Source: Anomaloglossus baeobatrachus | Taxonomy: Eukaryota; Chordata; Amphibia; Anura; Aromobatidae | Direction of reading: 5' to 3' | Length of the DNA: 64,000 nt | Assembly: GCF_048569485.1 (NCBI RefSeq) | Contig: NC_134355.1 | Coordinates: 391,236,361 to 391,300,360 of the forward strand | Shown here: in pieces, positions 1-11,437 of the stretch | Layout of the letters: each line of letters starts with the position of its first letter | Position numbering within the stretch: the stretch's first letter is position 1 | Translations under genes and position numbers: made by a program | Notes under the pieces: generated by a model | What the model was told of the DNA's origin: nothing | Seen by the model: the letters and a program-made list of their open reading frames with translations, nothing else | Databases searched by the model: none

Positions 1-2870
1 GTACAAAAGCCACGTTTAGGATACAACTAGGTACACTGTGTGTTTGCTAGTATAATGGCTGAGTTTAAAAAAGTTAGAGTGTGCAATGCAGGCAGACGTG
101 CTGCAAATAACGTTCCAATACTGTGAATTGACAAAAGTACAATAGCCACGTTTAGGATACAACTTGGTACAGTGAGTGTTTGCTAGTATAATGGCTGAGT
201 TTAAAAAAGTTAGAGTGTGCAATGCAGGCAGACGTGCTGCAAATAACGTTCCAATACTGTGAATAGACAAAAGTACAAAAGCCACGTTTAGGATACAACT
301 AGGTACACTGTGTGTTTGCTAGTATAATGGCTGAGTTTAAAAAAGTTAGAGTGTGCAATGCAGGCAGACGTGCTGCAAATAACGTTCCAATACTGTGAAT
401 TGACAAAAGTCCAATAGCCACGTTTAGGATACAACTTGGTACAGTGAGTGTTTGCTAGTATAATGGCTGAGTTTAAAAAAGTTAGAGTGTGCAATGCAGG
501 CAGATGTGCTGCAAATAACGTTCCAATACTGTGAATTGACAAAAGTACAATAGCCACGTTTAGGATACAACTAGGTACAGTGAGTGTTTGCTAGTATAAT
601 GGCTGAGTTTAAAAAAGTTAGAGTGTGCAATGCAGGCAGACGTGCTGCAAATAACGTTCCAATACTATGAATTGACAAAAGTACAATAGCCACGTTTAGG
701 ATACAACTAGGTACAGTGAGTGTTTGCTAGTATAATGGCTGAGTTTAAAAAAGTTAGAGTGTGCAATGCAGGCAGACGTGCTGCAAATAACGTTCCAATA
801 CTGTGAATTGACAAAAGTACAAAAGCCACGTTTAGGATACAACTAGGTACACTGTGTGTTTGCTAGTATAATGGCTGAGTTTAAAAAAGTTAGAGTGTGC
901 AATGCAGGCAGACGTGCTGCAAATAACGATCCAATACTGTGAATTGACAAAAGTCCAATAGCCACGTTTAGGATACAACTTGGTACAGTGAGTGTTTGCT
1001 AGTATAATGGCTGAGTTTAAAAAAGTTAGAGTGTGCAATGCAGGCAGACGTGCTGCAAATAACGATCCAATACTGTGAATTGACAAAAGTCCAATAGCCA
1101 CGTTTAGGATACAACTAGGTACAGTGAGTGTTTGCTAGTATAATGGCTGAGTTTAAAAAAGTTAGAGTGTGCAATGCAGGCAGACGTGCTGCAAATAACG
1201 TTCCAATACTGTGAATTGACAAAAGTACAATAGCCACGTTTAGGATACAACTAGGTACAGTGAGTGTTTGCTAGTATAATGGCTGAGTTTAAAAAAGTTA
1301 GAGTGTGCAATGCAGGCAGACGTGCTGCAAATAACGTTCCAATACTGTGAATTGACAAAAGTACAATAGCCACGTTTAGGATACAACTAGGTACAGTGAG
1401 TGTTTGCTAGTATAATGGCTGAGTTTAAAAAAGTTAGAGTGTGCAATGCAGGCAGACGTGCTGCAAATAACGTTCCAATACTGTGAATAGACAAAAGTAC
1501 AAAAGCCACGTTTAGGATACAACTAGGTACACTGTGTGTTTGCTAGTATAATGGCTGAGTTTAAAAAAGTTAGAGTGTGCAATGCAGGCAGACGTGCTGC
1601 AAATAACGTTCCAATACTGTGAATTGACAAAAGTACAATAGCCACGTTTAGGATACAACTTGGTACAGTGAGTGTTTGCTAGTATAATGGCTGAGTTTAA
1701 AAAAGTTAGAGTGTGCAATGCAGGCAGACGTGCTGCAAATAACGTTCCAATACTGTGAATAGACAAAAGTACAAAAGCCACGTTTAGGATACAACTAGGT
1801 ACACTGTGTGTTTGCTAGTATAATGGCTGAGTTTAAAAAAGTTAGAGTGTGCAATGCAGGCAGACGTGCTGCAAATAACGTTCCAATACTGTGAATTGAC
1901 AAAAGTACAATAGCCACGTTTACGATACAACTAGGTACAGTGAGTGTTTGCTAGTATAATGGCTGAGTTTAAAAAAGTTAGAGTGTGCAATGCAGGCAGA
2001 CGTGCTGCAAATAACGTTCCAATACTGTGAATTGACAAAAGTACAATAGCCACGTTTAGGATACAACTAGGTACAGTGAGTGTTTGCTAGTATAATGGCT
2101 GAGTTTAAAAAAGTTAGAGTGTGCAATGCAGGCAGACGTGCTGCAAATAACGTTCCAATACTGTGAATTGACAAAAGTACAATAGCCACGTTTAGGATAC
2201 AACTAGGTACAGTGAGTGTTTGCTAGTATAATGGCTGAGTTTAAAAAAGTTAGAGTGTGCAATGCAGGCAGACGTGCTGCAAATAACGTTCCAATACTGT
2301 GAATAGACAAAAGTACAAAAGCCACGTTTAGGATACAACTAGGTACACTGTGTGTTTGCTAGTATAATGGCTGAGTTTAAAAAAGTTAGAGTGTGCAATG
2401 CAGGCAGACGTGCTGCAAATAACGTTCCAATACTGTGAATTGACAAAAGTCCAATAGCCACGTTTAGGGTACAACTAGGTACAGTGAGTGTTTGCTAGTA
2501 TAATGGCTGAGTTTAAAAAAGTTAGAGTGTGCAATGCAGGCAGACGTGCTGCAAATAACGTTCCAATACTATGAATTGACAAAAGTACAATAGCCACGTT
2601 TAGGATACAACTAGGTACAGTGAGTGTTTGCTAGTATAATGGCTGAGTTTAAAAAAGTTAGAGTGTGCAATGCAGGCAGACGTGCTGCAAATAACGTTCC
2701 AATACTGTGAATAGACAAAAGTACAAAAGCCACGTTTACGATACAACTAGGTACACTGTGTGTTTGCTAGTATAATGGCTGAGTTTAAAAAAGTTAGAGT
2801 GTGCAATGCAGGCAGACGTGCTGCAAATAACGTTCCAATACTGTGAATTGACAAAAGTACAATAGCCACG
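1..2870. repeat. Satellite array, family A (136-bp unit)
   Basis: About 21 head-to-tail copies of a 136-bp unit; the landmark TTTAGGATACAACT recurs at 15, 151 and on at 136-bp steps. Two sub-variants alternate irregularly: one has ACTGTGTGTT, the other AGTGAGTGTT, after the GGTAC landmark. Copies differ at only a few positions, which suggests recent homogenisation. The array starts before the window, so its true length is unknown. Each unit is open on the minus strand, but 136 is not a multiple of three, so the short frames there are a by-product of the repeat and not genes. Confidence 0.97.
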
Positions 2871-4320
2871 TATAGGATGCCACTAGGTACACTGAGTGTT
2901 TGCTAGTATAATGGCTTAGTAACAATGAGTTGTAGTGTGCAATGCAGGCAGACGTGCTCTGCAAATGTCTTTGCACTAGTGGGACTATAGCAAAGTCCAA
3001 TAGCCACGTTTAGGATGCCACTAGGTACACTGAGTGTTTGCTAGTATAATGGCTTAGTAACAATGAGTTGTAGTGTGCAATGCAGGCAGACGTGCTCTGC
3101 AAATGTCTTTGCACTAGTGGGACTATAGCAAAGTCCAATAGCCACCTTTAGGATGCCACTAGGTACACTGAGTGTTTGCTAGTAAAATTGCTTAGTTTAA
3201 AAAAGTTGGAGTGTGCAATGCAGGCAGATGTGCTCTGCTAATGTCTTTGCACTAGTGGGACTATAGCAAAGTCCAATAGCCACCTTTAGGATGCCACTAG
3301 GTACACTGAGTGTTTGCTAGTAAAATTGCTTAGTTTAAAAAAGTTGTAGTGTGCAATGCAGGCAGACGTGCTCTGCAAATGTCTTTGCACTAGTGGGATT
3401 ATAGCAAAGTCCAATAGCCACGTATAGGATGCCACTAGGTACACTGAGTGTTTGCTAGTAAAATTGCTTAGTTTAAAAAAGTTGGAGTGTGCAATGCAGG
3501 CAGATGTGCTCTGCTAATGTCTTTGCACTAGTGGGACTATAGCAAAGTCCAATAGCCACTTTTAGGATGCCACTAGGTACACTGAGTGTTTGCTAGTAAA
3601 ATTGCTTAGTTTAAAAAAGTTGGAGTGTGCAATGCAGGCAGATGTGCTCTGCAAATGTCTTTGCACTAGTGGGACTATAGCAAAGTCCAATAGCCACGTA
3701 TAGGATGCCACTAGGTACACTGAGTGTTTGCTAGTATAATGGCTTAGTAACAATGAGTTGTAGTGTGCAATGCAGGCAGACGTGCTCTGCAAATGTCTTT
3801 GCACTAGTGGGACTATAGCCATGTCCAATAGCCACGTTTAGGATGCCACTAGGTACACTGAGTGTTTGCTAGTAAAATTTCTTAGTTTAAAAAAGTTGGA
3901 GTGTGCAATGCAGGCAGATGTGCTCTGCAAATGTCTTTGCACTAGTGGGACTATAGCAAAGTCCAATAGCCACGTATAGGATGCCACTAGGTACACTGAG
4001 TGTTTGCTAGTATAATGGCTTAGTAACAATGAGTTGTAGTGTGCAATGCAGGCAGACGTGCTCTGCAAATGTCTTTGCACTAGTGGGACTATAGCAAAGT
4101 CCAATAGCCACCTTTAGGATGCCACTAGGTACACTGAGTGTTTGCTAGTAAAATTGCTTAGTTTAAAAAAGTTGGAGTGTGCAATGCAGGCAGACGTGCT
4201 CTGCAAATGTCTTTGCACTAGTGGGACTATAGCAAAGTCCAATAGCCACGTATAGGATGCCACTAGGTACACTGAGTGTTTGCTAGTATAATGGCTTAGT
4301 TAGAATGAGTTGGAGTGTGC
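2871..4320. repeat. Satellite array, family B (138-bp unit)
   Basis: Ten full copies and one half copy of a 138-bp unit, starting at 2871, 3009, 3147 and every 138 bp to 4251. It shares the GGTACAC, GTGTTTGCTAGTA and GTGTGCAATGCAGGCAGA blocks with family A, but has a different second half (TTTGCACTAGTGGGACTATA). Two subtypes occur: B1 (TATAATGGCTTAGTAACAAT; copies at 2871, 3009, 3699, 3975, 4251) and B2 (TAAAATTGCTTAGTTTAAAA; copies at 3147, 3285, 3423, 3561, 3837, 4113). B2 carries the TTTAAAAAAGTT block typical of family A, so it looks like a mosaic. The array stops inside a unit near 4320. Confidence 0.96.
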
Positions 4321-5690
4321 AGAGGACAAGAGGGTACAGTGGCAGGATTGTGGTGCTCTGGGTAGAGGAATGGAAGCCTGCCTTTCTATTCCCTCCTAAT
4401 GGTGAAATGCAGGGAGGAAATCCCTGACCTGGGCTACACAGACGCTGTTGCTGTTTGCAGGACCTGTCACCTATGGCTCTCTGACCCTGCCGCTTTGAGC
4501 CCTTAAAAGGACTGCTAGAAAGTGCTCTCCCTAAGCTGTCTAACGCTGTGTATGCAGCGCATACAGCTGTATCGGCTATAGGACTCAGGAGGACGGAGCT
4601 GCGACACTGATGTCTGACACCAAAGACGCAGAAGGCAGATAATGGCGTTCGTGAAGAAAATGTCCGGTTTTATAATGCAGGGACATGTGACATGCAGATC
4701 CTATCACACATGCCGTTGCTTCTCTGGCTCAAAGTCCACTTAGCTGTGTGTGTGTCTGTGATTGGCTGACATGCTGGCCCGCCCCACAAGACGCGCGCGC
4801 TTAGGGAAGGAAGACAAGAAAAAAACAAAAAAAATGGCGATCGCCATTATAGAAACAGCAGTGATCTGAAGGCGCTGTTCACGCACACTATACACTGAAA
4901 TGTGATAATAGTTTGATTCACAGAGTGACTTACACTATTACAGCAGAAACCAAGCTATGATTTAGCTGTTTTTTGGCTGCTAGAACCGTTCTCGAACGTT
5001 TCTAGAACTATCGAGCTTTTGCAAAAAGCTCGAGTTCTAGTTCGATCTAGAACATGCCCCAAAATCACTCGAGCCTAGAACTGGAGAACCACGAACCACG
5101 AACCGCGCTCAACTCTAGTCAGCACTTTCTTGAAAACAAGCGCCAGACTGGGGAACACCAACCCTTGGCATGGGAACATTCTGCATGTTGGTGTTCTGAG
5201 GTACAGTTGCCCGCCTTCTCCCTCTTTTCACCACACTGCTTCCTCTTGCCTGTTGCAGTGCTGTGGATCGCTCCTCCTCTTTGCTGCTGTCCTCACGCTG
5301 TATGACACCTTCCCAGGTTCTGTCAGAGACTATATCATCCACCACCTCAGCTTCCACTTCCCCACTCTGGTCCTCCTCCTGACTTGTTGACTTAACAACA
5401 TCACTTGTTGGCAATTGTGTCTCATCATCTACATTGTGAGACACTAATTGCAGTTTCCAACAGTCGTCTTCTTCAGATCATGGCTGCTCAAATATATGAG
5501 CGCAACTACACATGATCTCCTCATTTCCTTCTTGAAGCGTGCATGGCGAGGTGAGAATCAATAAATGGAAATTGAAAGAGTTCCTCCAGCAGCTATTCCT
5601 ACAGTAAAGGCAGCTAACAGCAGTATCAATAGGGAAAACAAAACAAGGGATACAGCAGCACTCTGTAACCGCCAAGACATATGCAAAGAT
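4321..5690. repeat. Decayed DNA-transposon-like sequence with hairpin
   Basis: No host gene is visible. A strong stem-loop lies at 5005-5037 (GAACTATCGAGCTTTT facing AAAAAGCTCGAGTTC), in a run of nested GAAC/GTTC palindromes of the kind seen near the ends of some hAT elements. A minus-strand open stretch at 5115-5444 reads as an acidic, Ser/Thr-rich peptide and could be a transposase leftover, but no motif fixes it. GC-rich sequence with a CCGCCCC box lies near 4770-4800. The hAT assignment is a weak inference. Confidence 0.35.
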
Positions 5691-5982
5691 AGGATTTATG
5701 AAATTTAAACTGCATCAATGCTGTATAAAATATACTTAGAAAAATGAAAGTTCTTGGCACAAAAATTGTCCAATTCTTGTATGCATATCAACCGCAGACA
5801 GGTGACTTGTCATGCCTCTCTTGGACTAAAAGTCTACAATATATAGCCAGACAGGATCTAGCACTAATTAAAACCACCCTGAGGCTGAAGGTCAGAAAGC
5901 ACAGTCAGAATAGGAGGAAGTCTACACCTCAAATAAATACTGCAAAAAAAACCTGCAAGTGTGAAGAGGTGCTAAGTGCTAA
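5690..5982 (+). repeat. Interspersed repeat of unknown class
   Basis: This stretch shares a diverged but colinear pattern with 47690-48010: a cttrGCACA-AAAATTG block, then AAAA-CTACAATnTATnG, then CAGACAGG, then AATTAAAA-CACC, then GA-GCTGAAG. A shorter relative sits at 14800-14900. No ends or coding capacity are visible. Three copies in one window show that it is an interspersed family. Confidence 0.5.
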
Positions 5983-6244
5983 AACTACACATATTTGGGA
6001 TTGCTGCATTAAAAAATGCCCAATCTAACAAAATATAAAATAAATTATCTGATTGGTAAGGGTGTAACGAGAAAAAAAATCAAACCGTCAGAAGTATTTT
6101 TTGGGGTGCCGCAACATTGCAATAAAATGCAATAGGGGCAATCAAAACATCACTTCTATCCAAAAATGGTATAAATAAAAATGTCAGCTCAGTATGCCAA
6201 AAATAAGCCATTACATAGCTCCAGAACCCAAAAAATGAGAACTA
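5983..6244 (+). mobile_element. piggyBac-like nonautonomous repeat, 5' part
   Basis: This part matches the interior of the better copy at 25311-26817 (blocks ACACATATTTGG, AATGCCC-ATCTA, TCTGATTGGTAA, AAAAAATGAGAAC) in the same orientation. It is cut at 6244 by the long-armed TA element and resumes at 7774. The 5' end found in the other copy is missing here. Confidence 0.75.
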
Positions 6245-6423
6245 GTCAGGTTCACTATGTTTCGATTTCGACCTTTGCTGGAATTTTTTGGAGAGTATGA
6301 AAACTATACATTTCTGGGAAGGTTATTGTGTAAGCAATAAGAAAAACAATGTTTCCATTGGCCCTGACTCATACGCGGACGCCATATTGGATTTCACAAA
6401 ATGACTGACTTGACATCAATTTT

Positions 6424-6425
<2 letters not shown>

Positions 6426-6473
<48 letters not shown>
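6426..6473. repeat. (AT)n microsatellite
   Basis: About 24 AT dinucleotides lie in the left arm of the long-armed TA element. The matching place in the right arm (near 7600) has only a short ATATA, so the tract expanded after the arms formed. Confidence 0.95.
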
Positions 6474-6475
<2 letters not shown>

Positions 6476-6738
6476 CTTGTAAATAATATAAACATACTTG
6501 ATTTTAATAAACATACATTTTCAGAGCAAAGAAATGCAAGGTTATCCAAATAAATACTCTAGATTCAACTAAAAATTATTTTTATTTATTTATTTGGTAT
6601 TATTACTTGTTATACAAGTTGTCATCCACGAACAATATACAGTATACCATCACTGTCATCATCACTTTCATACTGGATCTGGGTGTCCTCGTGTGCCAGG
6701 TCTGGAAGCAGCGATAAGGCTCAGATGTTAGTAAGTCG

Positions 6739-7215
6739 TTAGCTTTCGGACAACAGTGAGTTGTATCCTGCCCACACAGGAATATTGCTCGATGCTTTCT
6801 GTTGTTGCTGCATTCTGGAAACAACAGTAGCAACAACCCATCCAAATTGCGATAGTTGGTTGGAACCTGATGATTTCTTGCTTGTGACAAAGTCTTCTGT
6901 TCTCTTGGCATGCTGTGGTTTTGGCTTGTCACAGGGCTTCATATGTACATGGTATGGAGTGACAGATAAAGTGTGGGCTTCTGTTATGTTCAAGGGTGGT
7001 GCAACAGGTTCTCCAACAACATCTGCTTTTTGATATACAGCAGTTATTGTTCCATGTGTGGTTCCTTTCCCATCAGGAGTATCCTCTGCAAAGTCCTTGT
7101 TATCGACTGCAAAGAACACAAAAGCGCCCTTCTTCAAGTATGGTGGAACGTACAGACCGTTTAACTGTCGGGTGCTTTCTACAGTTAATAAGGAAAAGCA
7201 TCGCAAATTTTTCAA
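6739..7215 (-). CDS. Unrecognised protein fragment in the TA element
   Basis: A 158-codon minus-strand open frame fills the core between the inverted arms. It opens on a TTG codon, so no ATG start is supported and it may be the tail of a longer protein. The sequence looks coding rather than random: residues 24-35 are a Pro-Pro then hydrophobic run, residues 36-51 read AVDNKDFAEDTPDGKG, then TTHGT at 52-56 and a basic, Gln-rich tail. The stretch of acidic and His residues recalls uncharacterised proteins seen in multicopy animal gene families, but I cannot name the family. Being enclosed by the arms, it is probably part of the element's own protein or a captured fragment. An acidic tail (ESDDDSDGG) can be read from the arms nearby. 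Confidence 0.45.
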   Translation of the reverse strand: MKNLRCFSLLTVESTRQLNGLYVPPYLKKGAFVFFAVDNKDFAEDTPDGKGTTHGTITAVYQKADVVGEPVAPPLNITEAHTLSVTPYHVHMKPCDKPKPQHAKRTEDFVTSKKSSGSNQLSQFGWVVATVVSRMQQQQKASSNIPVWAGYNSLLSES

Positions 7216-7771
7216 AGGCAGCCATGGATAAAAACGCCATAGAAGTCACCAGTGACGTCACCAGTGACATACAAGACGTTCCAGCTGACTTTCTAACATC
7301 GGAGCCTTATCGCTGCTTCCAGACCTGGCACACGAGGACACCCAGATCCAGTATGAAAGTGATGATGACAGTGATGGTGGCGATATGTAAAAAGTGTCGG
7401 GGGCTCAAAAAATTAAAACCATTATGCTGTATATTGTTCGTGGACGACAACTTATATAACAAGTAATAATACCAAATAAATAAATAAAAATAATTTGTAG
7501 TTGAATCTATAGTATTTATTTGGATACCCTTGCATTTCTTTGCCCTGAAAATGTATGTTTATTAAAATGAAGTATGTTTATACTATTTACAAGCTGATAT
7601 ATAAAGGAAAATTGATGTCAAGTCAGCCATTTTGTGAAATCCAATATAGCGTCCGCGTATGAGTCAGGGCAAATGGAAACATTGTTTTTCTTATTGGTTA
7701 TTGCTTTCCAGAAATGTACAGTTTTCATACTCTCCAAAAAATGCCTGACGAAATTACATAGTGAACCTGAC

Positions 7772-8150
7772 TAAATGCGTCTCAAAAAGACGACAAAAGA
7801 GCAATTATTTTTTGTCAAATTTCTAAATTTTTTCACCACTTAAATAAAAAGAAAACTATACATCTTTGGGAAATACAAACTCATACTGACTGGGGAATCA
7901 TAGTGCCAGATCAGTTTTACCATATAATGAACATGGTAGATAAAAAAAAAATAGTTGTTTTTTTTTGCAATTTCACTGTTCTTTTTCTTTTTCCAGTTTT
8001 TCAATACAACATGCAGCAAAATGAATGCTGACATTCAAAAGTTAGATTTGTTCCACATAAACAAGACCTCATATGGCTATGTTGACAGAAAAATAAGGTT
8101 ATGGCTCTTGGAAGAAAGAGAGGAAACAATGAAAAATGTGTCAAAGTAAC
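7772..8150 (+). mobile_element. piggyBac-like nonautonomous repeat, 3' part
   Basis: This continues the element interrupted at 6244. Blocks AAACTATACAT, CAGTTTTACCATATA-TGAACATGGT, a T-rich tract, GACAGAAAAATAA and GGAAGAA-G-GGA-CAA match 26440-26770 in order. The TTAA terminus present in the other copy is no longer recognisable. Confidence 0.75.
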
Positions 8151-8343
8151 ATCAACATGAATCTTAGGACCCAAGGTCACACACATTGCCTAAAACATCA
8201 CACTGCCTATACCACATTTGCTTTCTTCCAATTCTTCTTCAATTTTCTTTCCAACTAAGCAACGCACATACATATACCATGAGGCTGTCTACATGATATG
8301 TGGAGCACTTTATGTTAAGACACCTTTCTATTGTAGCCATCAT

Positions 8344-9780
8344 TTAAGGGGTTGTCCAATGAAAACAAGATATGACTTATCCATAGGATAGGTGATAAAT
8401 GGCTGATCAGTGTGTGTCCCACTGCTGGGAGCCACACCAATTGGCAGAACAGAGATTTTTTTTTCCCCATTACAAAATGAAGTGGCAGGTCAGATACCCA
8501 TCGGCTGTTCCATACATTGTCTATGGCACTTCTAGAAAAAGCTGAGTACAGTGCACAGCCAAATTATAAGAAATTAATGGAGCATGTGAGCCGCCCCAGG
8601 GCTATGGGGTACTCGGTCCCAGGCCATATATGTACTGGTATGCTGTGTCACGGGTGTGTAATGGCCGGTGTCTGGTTCCATGACCCTGGGGGGTCACTTG
8701 AAAAGGGGTTATATACAGGGGAAATTAGAGAGTTTATGTCGTGATGCCACTTGCGGATTGCGACTAGGTAGATGGAGCCAATGCTGCACTGTCTTTTGCC
8801 ACTAGGGCTGATGGTTATCGCAGCCTGGATGTTAGGCCGTCCGCAAGTAGGGCCGAGCCCCAGGGGGTGGATGATGGAATTCGGTGCAGGAAGAAGGGAG
8901 ACCACATGATGGGGATGCAGTGCAACTGGTGTTTACTCACAGCGGTAGTAATGCTGGTTCACTGAGGATGGCTGGTTTCGACCTCTGGTCCCTTTCATCC
9001 CAGTGCCGGTGTGGTAACCTGGTAGCTTCTTTCCCCTACACCTCTCATTGGTTAGTGGAACCCTGTGGCTTGGAGCATCTGGGGGTTCCCTCCTGATTGT
9101 CGTTCAGTCTCTGGTCCGTACGGCGGGCAGTGTGAACCTTGTAGGGTCGTTGGTCTGTCCGGAACCCTGGTTCTCTCGTTACTGCTGGTGCCCCCGGATT
9201 CTTGGGTCAGTGAGGTCCTGGATGGTCCCCTTACTGTGCAGATATTTGTCAGGTTCCCTGAAGCGTTCGCCTGACCTAGGGCCCTGTGCCCCATCGGTGC
9301 TATGGTTCCAGGGGTACCTGGTCGTATCCTCCCTAGCAACCACTCTCCTTCACCAGCCAGGTCCCTGCTACATGACCCCGTCTCAAGACACATCTGTCTC
9401 CTACAACTGTCACTACAGACTCTCCTCTCTGTCTCACTCCTATCTCCCTGGTTGTCGTCTAGTGGACTGGATCGGCTCAACCCCTGGGTGGCCATCCATT
9501 AGGTCACAAGCTAGTCAGTCACCCATGATTGGGAGAGGGAAACTGGGGATATTTATATGTTTTGATGTTACCGGCACTGGTCTTCCAGATCCATGGGGAT
9601 AGGCCCTGCATCTTTGACAGGATGCAGTACCTTGTAGTGCTCTGATGGGTTTAGGGGCGCTACACATGCACACTATTGCTCCATTCTAATGAGATTATAG
9701 GGTCTCTATTTGGCAGATTGGTGCAGGTCCCAGAAGATGGACCCTCACGAATCAATGTTTTCAATGGACAATTCCTTTAA
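8344..9780. mobile_element. T2/Kolobok-type MITE
   Basis: It is bounded by TTAA on both sides, with inverted ends TTAAGGGGTTGTCCA-TGAAAAC (left) and the complement of TTAAAGGAATTGTCCATTGAAAAC (right). TTAA duplication plus the TTAAAGGRR terminus is the hallmark of the T2 (Kolobok) MITEs described from Xenopus. The arms are diverged, so it is old. A solo LTR (8587-9664) interrupts it; without that insertion it would be about 350 bp. Confidence 0.8.
8587..9664 (-). mobile_element. Solo LTR, probably minus strand
   Basis: A 1078-bp unit is flanked by a perfect 4-bp duplication CATG (8583-8586 and 9665-9668). Read on the minus strand it starts TGTAGCGCCCC, ends GGGGCGGCTCA and has a TATAAATA box near 9560. 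The start resembles the LTRs at 16364 and 42160 (TGTRGYGCCCC). No internal retroelement sequence is attached, so it is a solo LTR left by recombination. The 4-bp duplication and TG...CA ends fit a Ty3/gypsy-like family. Open frames across it are incidental. Confidence 0.8.
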
Positions 9781-11203
9781 CTTATTTATGCTACAGTAAT
9801 TAGTCTCTGGGAATCAGATGGGCTAAGCTTCATTTCTCTGGAGAATCGGTGTCATTTTGATGCCCATGTCTGTGTCTCTAGAATTGTACTTGCTTGGTCC
9901 ACTTTTGTGAGACACCTTACATGACCTAACATTTCAGATATACTCTGACCTACTCATCTAGGCAACACTATTCGACCATTGTATGAGCCACTTAGATCGT
10001 TACCCTTGCCTGTTTTTTCCTGCTTCCAACACATCAGCTTCAAGAACTAAATTCTTACTTGCTGCCTAATAAATCTCATACCATTGTGAAGACACAATCA
10101 ACATTATTTACTTCACATGCTAGGGATTTCAGTGTTATACACTATATATAATGAAATCTTAGACACATTCCTTAAGGTAATAATAAACTATATGTAAGTC
10201 GCTTTGAATAAGTGTTCTCATTCTCACATGCTGCTTCATGCAGTTTCTTTATGCAGTTCTTAAAGTCAAAACTAGGATTGGAATGAAAAAAAAAGAAACA
10301 GATTTTTCCCAGATACTTCCTCTGCCTTTATGATACTCTCATAAGATTGGCTTCAAAGATTAATTAAAAAACTGCACCAAAACAGCATGTGTGAAAGTAC
10401 CCTTAGGCCAGCGAAGAAAGCTTGTTTGTCTCTCAGGGAGCTAGAGCAGTCACTGGAACAGTAGAGGCAGGTGGAAATAGGACACGCCAGCTCTAGAAGA
10501 GTGTCTTCCTCTGAAATCTAAGAGGCAAGAAGAAAATTACCAATGGGCTCTAACATCTTGCAGGAAAATCATCATGTCAACAGTTTACACTTTCATAACA
10601 ATTAATCCTCCTTAGTTGTATTTTCTAAGAAATGGTCAAACAGCTTAAATACAGTGGAACATGTTTTTTTACAAGTTACTGTCACGGCACACACATTCGG
10701 AAGGGTGCTGGACCATGAAATTATTTTCCAAGAAAACAGACCTTTTAAATAATTTAAGGTGAGCTTGCGTATTAGTTGTAATCGTTTACTCTTTGACATG
10801 TGAGTTTTTAAGTCAACATGGGACAACTAATTTCTAAAAATGTGAAAAATGAAAAAGGTGAAAAAGGTGAAAAATGTGGAAAAAAAAGCCAGTAGGCTAC
10901 ATGAAAGACATCTGGATTTCATAAAGCGATGACCTCAGCTCAGAAAAAAAAGCAGAGCACCTAAGAAAGAACCTTGATCTGGGTGACCAAGACCAACCAT
11001 GGACAAGAGGAGTAAGTGAAGAGGAACATGATACTGTGTACATTTTTAAGGAGCACAACATTACTCACCTTGTATTCTTGACCATTGTTACTATTACTAA
11101 GCTGCTTCGAAGGACTCTGTCCGAGTTTACAGCCACAATACTTATATTAGAGCCCAAACATTTTGTATACTTATTAACCCTTTACATTCATTACATATGA
11201 AAC
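9781..11203. other. No feature recognised
   Basis: AT-rich, largely unique-looking sequence with no convincing exon, RNA gene or mobile-element end. Near 10840-10880 there is a short GAAAAAGGTG direct repeat. Confidence 0.5.
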
Positions 11204-11437
11204 TAAAAGGAAGGAGATTCAGATTAGACATTAGGAAAACTTTGTGATAGTCAGGGCAGTCAGAGAGTGGAACAGGCTACCACGGGAGGTAGTGAGCTCT
11301 CCATCAATGGAAATCTTCAAGCGGAAGCTGAATAAATATATGGCTAGGATGATTTAGGAAAACCTGCACTCGCTGGGGGTTGGACTCGATGACCCTTGAG
11401 GTCCCTTCAATCTCTATCATTCTATGATTCTATGATA
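11204..11437 (+). mobile_element. CR1 LINE 3' end
   Basis: This is a 5'-truncated CR1 retrotransposon tail. Hallmarks are GAGAGTGGAACAGGCTACC, GGAAATCTTCAAG, GGGGGTTGGACTCGATGACC and the terminal ATTCTATGATTCTATGA, the short 3' repeat characteristic of CR1. Only the tail is present, so no reverse-transcriptase coding remains. Confidence 0.9.

Larger units (their letters stand above)
6245..7771. mobile_element. DNA transposon with ~490-bp terminal inverted repeats
   Basis: The ends are exact inverted copies (GTCAGGTTCACTATGT at the left, its complement at the right) with a TA on each side, as for a TA target duplication. The inverted arms run about 6245-6738 and 7284-7771; they are very similar apart from small indels and an extra ~40 bp in the right arm. 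The left arm holds an (AT)n tract at 6426-6473. It sits inside a piggyBac-like repeat (5983-8150), so it is younger than that copy. The core between the arms is only ~545 bp and has one minus-strand open frame. The superfamily is not certain: TA duplications fit Tc1/mariner relatives, but no DDE motifs are visible. Confidence 0.85.

Noticed and set aside
16-1781. Repeated 89-codon minus-strand open frames in the satellite
   Set aside because: They recur at multiples of the 136-bp unit and shift frame with it; a by-product of the repeat, not genes.
1-4320. CRISPR-like look of regular repeats
   Set aside because: The whole unit is repeated with no unique spacers, and the context is a vertebrate genome; it is satellite DNA.
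5115-5444. Possible hAT transposase exon on the minus strand
   Set aside because: Acidic low-complexity peptide without zinc-finger or dimerisation motif; kept only as part of a decayed repeat.
9048-9602. 184-codon plus-strand open frame
   Set aside because: Lies antisense within a solo LTR and has no recognisable domain.
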